Below, piece after piece: positions 61,801-64,000 of a stretch of 64,000 nucleotides of DNA (position 1 is its first letter; each line of letters starts with the position of its first letter). The notes below the pieces were generated by a model. That model saw nothing but the letters and a program-made list of their open reading frames with translations. It was not told where the DNA came from and ran no database searches. Both the position numbers and the translations under genes were made by a program. Source of the DNA: an uncultured Prevotellaceae bacterium (GTDB taxonomy: Bacteria > Bacteroidota > Bacteroidia > Bacteroidales > Bacteroidaceae); contig ONDS01000011.1 in the NCBI GenBank assembly GCA_900316685.1, positions 24,833 through 88,832 on the forward strand. Direction: 5' to 3'.

Positions 61801-64000
61801 TCGCCTTCCATGTACCGTGAGACCGAATACTCCCTGTTCGAGCGGAAAGGCGGCAAGTGGCTGCCCAAGTCCGTCACCCGGCGGCAGAAGCACGTCCACG
61901 ACGCTTCCGTGTTCCAGGATGTCACCAGGTATACCTACGACGCCGCCGGCGACCCGCTGACCCGGACGGAGCACTACGGCCAGGGCACCGTCCAACTCAC
62001 CACCACCTACACCCGTGACAGCTACGGCAACGTGCTCTCCAGCACACCCACCGGCAATAATGTGCCCTCGATTACCTCCTACACCGTGTACGACGCCACG
62101 GGACGCTTCCCCGTGCGCCGTTACCAGAGCGTGGACTCGGGCGAGAACCTCTTCACCTACGACACCTGGGGGCACCCTCTCACTGAGACCGACGCGGCGG
62201 AGGCCTCCAACCCCCTCACCACAGCCTACACCCTCGACGGATGGGGCGACCCCGTCGGCGTGACCTCGCCCGAGGGCGTCGTCACCACCCTCACCGAGGG
62301 ATGGGCCTCCAACACCTCCTACTACGTCGAGGAGCAGACCGAAGGCAAGGCCGCCGTGAAGACGTGGTACGACTGCAAGGGACGGGTGAGCCGCACGCTG
62401 ACCAAGGGGCACTGCAACCAGGACCTCGACCGGCAGTACACCCTCAACGGATGGGGCGGGAAGCAGCAGGTGGTCAACCGTACGGGCACGCGCGCTGTCA
62501 TAGAGATGAGCAGCCACGACCACCGCGGCAGGCCCTCATGGACCTTCCGCACGGGCTCGGGCACCACCCACTACTCCTACGGCAATCGCAGCCGCACGGC
62601 CACCCACGACGGGCGCGCCTACGACACCACCTACGACGCCTGGGGCGGCATCCTCGAGAGCACGGATCCCGCCTGCACGGTGTCCTACACCTACGGCAGC
62701 CAGGGACTGCCCGTGGAGGTGGAGACCGACGGTTCCTCGGTGACGATGGCCTACGACGCGGCGGGGCGCAGGACGAGGCTCGACGACCCCGACGCGGGCA
62801 CCTCCACCACCACCTACACCGCCGACGGGCGCACGCTAACCCACACCGACGGGCGCGGCGTGACGACCACGAACAGCTACGACGCTCTGGGCAGGCTCTC
62901 GCAGTCGGTCTCGGGAACGCTCACCACCGCCTACACCTACGGCATCGCCGGCCACGACAGGCTGAGGCTGAAGAAGGTGGAGACAGACGGCATGTCCACC
63001 GAGTACACCTACGACCAGTACGGGCGCGTGGTCTTCGACAAGCGCGACAACGGCGACGGCTTCCTCAGCGGACACACCTACCACTACGATGCCTACGGCC
63101 GCCTCTCGCGCCACCGCTTCCCCTCGGGACTGGACGAGGACTACGCCTACGATGCCAACGGCTGCCTGAGTGCCATCACCTGCAACGGCACTCAGGTCTG
63201 GGGCAACGTGTCTGACGACGGCTGGACGGCGGTGGACGGCTTCGGCAACACCACGCTGACCACGAAGCGCAGCCAGGCGGGGCAGCTCACCGAAAGCTAC
63301 GTACTGAAAAGAGGGCAGGAGACCCCGCTGTACCGCATGGCCTACACGTGGGACGCGGTGCGGGGCAACCTCGCCTCGCGCACGGGGATGCTCGGGGCAA
63401 CCGTCACGGAGACCTTCACCTACGACGACCTCGACCGCCTGACGGGCGTGTCCGTCTCAGGACAGGGCCAGATGGCGGTGGAGTACGGCGACGGCGGCAA
63501 CATCCTCTCGAAGACAGGTCTCGGGGCGTACACCTACGGCTCCGCCCATCCCCACGCCGTGACCGGCGTGGAGAACACGGGCTATGTGATACAGTCCGCG
63601 GCGCAGCATATAGACTACAACCCCTGGGGCAAGGCTTCACGCATAGAGGAGGGGCAGTACAGCCAGACGCTCCGCTACGGGCCCGACCGCCAGCGGTGGA
63701 AGGTGGTGGACAGCGTGGGCGTGCAGCGCACCTCGCGCATCTACCCCCACGCCAACTACGAGTGGCGCAACGAGAATGGCGTCACCCGCCAGTTCCACTA
63801 CTTGGAGAACGGCATCCTCGTACTGAAGGAGAACAACAACGACTTCTGGTACTTCCGCATCCTCACCGACAACGTGGGAAGCGTGGTGCGGGTGATCGAC
63901 GGCGAGGGAACGGCGGTGGTGGAGGTGTCCTACGACGCATGGGGCAAGCCCACGGTGGCGCTCAACCAGATGGCCTTCCCGAGGGGCTTCGGAGGGCACG
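58819..64000 (+). CDS. Giant SpvB/FG-GAP/RHS repeat protein (3' end outside window)
   Basis: The frame is open from the ATG at 58819 for 1727 codons and runs off the end. After a signal peptide (ending PSAAA) comes an SpvB/TcaC-type N-domain (GGLTPQVGLSYSSQAGNG, about residues 115-132). Seven FG-GAP/VCBS calcium loops follow, at about 413, 481, 541, 596, 649, 707 and 774 (DMDGNGLADI, DFDGDGMSDL and others). RHS/YD repeats then run from about 1035 onward (YTYDAAGDPLTRTEHYG). The last bases reach the RHS core (NVGSVVRVIDGEG, then YDAWGKP), so a hypervariable C-terminal domain should follow immediately. The earlier ATGs at 58808 and 58812 lead to early stops. Confidence 0.92.
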   Translation, partial: MKTDLRKTLLAAISLLMLTPSAAANTKVPPGDTIRTVLPLFDPVVVEDSLVEPSPDGRGIVIPGTADMDDPSNPFSTAQTNALRSGATYKVGTPTTDSGVSPLGAATWSLTFEAPPGVGGLTPQVGLSYSSQAGNGNAGWGVSITGISCITRGMKTLYHDEAVRGIKNDAHDALFLDGRRLLLFVGTEGTTGAVYYPEGDPYTSVRVTSSNSYGPLSFEVTASDGMTHRYGTTANARLTFTDGGGVQRVHAWYVSRQEDAHGNYVTYSYLHDHLVVYPETIAYGKNSHTGTGADNYIRFTYSGVYAGTLRSFVLGGVRGGVYKCLTDVRTMTGSVVYREYVLNYDPSSDGTTVKFERLTSVTCKNGVGEEMKPVTLEWNTMPGGTQQTTTLPYDWVCAHNGYSVKDSLFIAADMDGNGLADIIRISKEMNENDILYDFAYIYKALHGIDGQVTYGQPLVCSLGSNSGRRFFTHAFFSNFIADFDGDGMSDLVLPYYNMAHGPDNASFHVVLGKDVRDGQSDYSYSYDVDLQTESHYMDFLTGDANNDGRDDILFIETEKAGDDNYLHILLSTGMSFTHTEIPLESLGNEFKPFLGDYNCDGLVDIIVIHDDGYKIFYNIGGPMLSSLFSNNHSSAGTSFGYNWRMEQGDFNGDGLVDFVYVGESSPDYYFALNNGDGTFSVSLAFDHYTIFDQVTANDNSRFTLTPMDIDRDGLTDLVVSKAKYNHHGGLFPYDSFSRTMVGWLLSNGSSLTEIRSIDSYGMEDEANPCNIMLADFDGDGWPELANNGSDWYTNTTATNDGCHVRIYHAADFTAASGKLARATDALGAYTAFTYGTTADPSLYTHDYATGTFPMADAHMPMALVGTMAKNDGMTGIHTTTYRYAGLKLHLQGKGALGFMDIAARDDRTGVTTQNGTLAWNTDYYIPSSVYSVTSMGYDRDSTATTFAVSPHTNARYTSFPSVKYTMDMDGNETTAAYTFHTAYGRMTKEHIEYGSPSMYRETEYSLFERKGGKWLPKSVTRRQKHVHDASVFQDVTRYTYDAAGDPLTRTEHYGQGTVQLTTTYTRDSYGNVLSSTPTGNNVPSITSYTVYDATGRFPVRRYQSVDSGENLFTYDTWGHPLTETDAAEASNPLTTAYTLDGWGDPVGVTSPEGVVTTLTEGWASNTSYYVEEQTEGKAAVKTWYDCKGRVSRTLTKGHCNQDLDRQYTLNGWGGKQQVVNRTGTRAVIEMSSHDHRGRPSWTFRTGSGTTHYSYGNRSRTATHDGRAYDTTYDAWGGILESTDPACTVSYTYGSQGLPVEVETDGSSVTMAYDAAGRRTRLDDPDAGTSTTTYTADGRTLTHTDGRGVTTTNSYDALGRLSQSVSGTLTTAYTYGIAGHDRLRLKKVETDGMSTEYTYDQYGRVVFDKRDNGDGFLSGHTYHYDAYGRLSRHRFPSGLDEDYAYDANGCLSAITCNGTQVWGNVSDDGWTAVDGFGNTTLTTKRSQAGQLTESYVLKRGQETPLYRMAYTWDAVRGNLASRTGMLGATVTETFTYDDLDRLTGVSVSGQGQMAVEYGDGGNILSKTGLGAYTYGSAHPHAVTGVENTGYVIQSAAQHIDYNPWGKASRIEEGQYSQTLRYGPDRQRWKVVDSVGVQRTSRIYPHANYEWRNENGVTRQFHYLENGILVLKENNNDFWYFRILTDNVGSVVRVIDGEGTAVVEVSYDAWGKPTVALNQMAFPRGFGGH

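Noticed and set aside
61066-62523. 485-codon minus-strand frame inside the RHS gene
   Set aside because: The product is a G/V/H/E-rich shadow of RHS repeats without domains or signals.

Overview
The window looks like a chromosomal segment of a Bacteroidota species, most likely Prevotella or a close relative. It has SusC/SusD-type genes and type IX secretion C-terminal domains. It carries a LuxR-HTH sensor of the propeller/triple-tyrosine type, DUF4254 next to a family 9 glycosyltransferase, and GH3-auxin-family and Ig-like lipoprotein genes. Many starts follow the Bacteroidetes promoter pattern (TTTG, 19-20 nt, TAnnTTTG) and there are few Shine-Dalgarno sequences. I found no tRNA, rRNA or CRISPR array.

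Layout. 0-6 kb (+ strand, except a LicD gene): surface-glycan genes including a lipid A-type acyltransferase, UDP-galactopyranose mutase, a galactofuranosyltransferase and an LPS-type kinase. Three other genes here are truncated or fused scraps, so the locus has been edited by deletion. 6-16 kb (- strand): a run of eight genes from cysS through a zinc-ribbon protein, SGNH and MBOAT acyl-transfer proteins, a second esterase, an LtaS-like phosphotransferase, a LicC-like nucleotidyltransferase and a CDP-glycerol-transferase-like protein. With LicD and the kinase this resembles a kit for phosphodiester and acyl decoration of a surface glycan. 16-18 kb: a succinyl-CoA:acetate CoA-transferase behind three tandem promoter units, then three 62-bp repeats. 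18-20 kb: a secreted subtilase. 20-34 kb: a polysaccharide utilisation locus (sensor-regulator; susC, susD, GH43-like, GH144-like, GH3), plausibly for a beta-1,2-glucan. 34-54 kb: mostly housekeeping genes (TrmH, SufE, U32 peptidase, C1 peptidase, RpoN, PAP2-like, PurE, IspG, aldo/keto reductase, rubredoxin, GT9, AcpP, FabF, RNase III, several envelope proteins). 55-58 kb: a scrappy, more AT-rich accessory stretch with a mobile-element-like gene remnant, a frameshifted BspA-type LRR gene and a cluster of TGTTACAA motifs. 58-64 kb: a small T9SS protein and a giant SpvB/FG-GAP/RHS protein that runs off the window.

Two kinds of non-coding structure recur and are not explained by ordinary genes. 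The first is a family of intergenic elements built of 7-bp (sometimes 8-bp) tandem units and a GGAGGG palindrome. They sit against gene ends and in two cases code for the C-terminal tails of proteins. The second is a promoter cassette made of CCTCGG, a palindrome and a TTGCACTACCTTTG-like -7 region. It is found at three or four loci, once as three tandem copies, with different palindrome sequences that keep their pairing.
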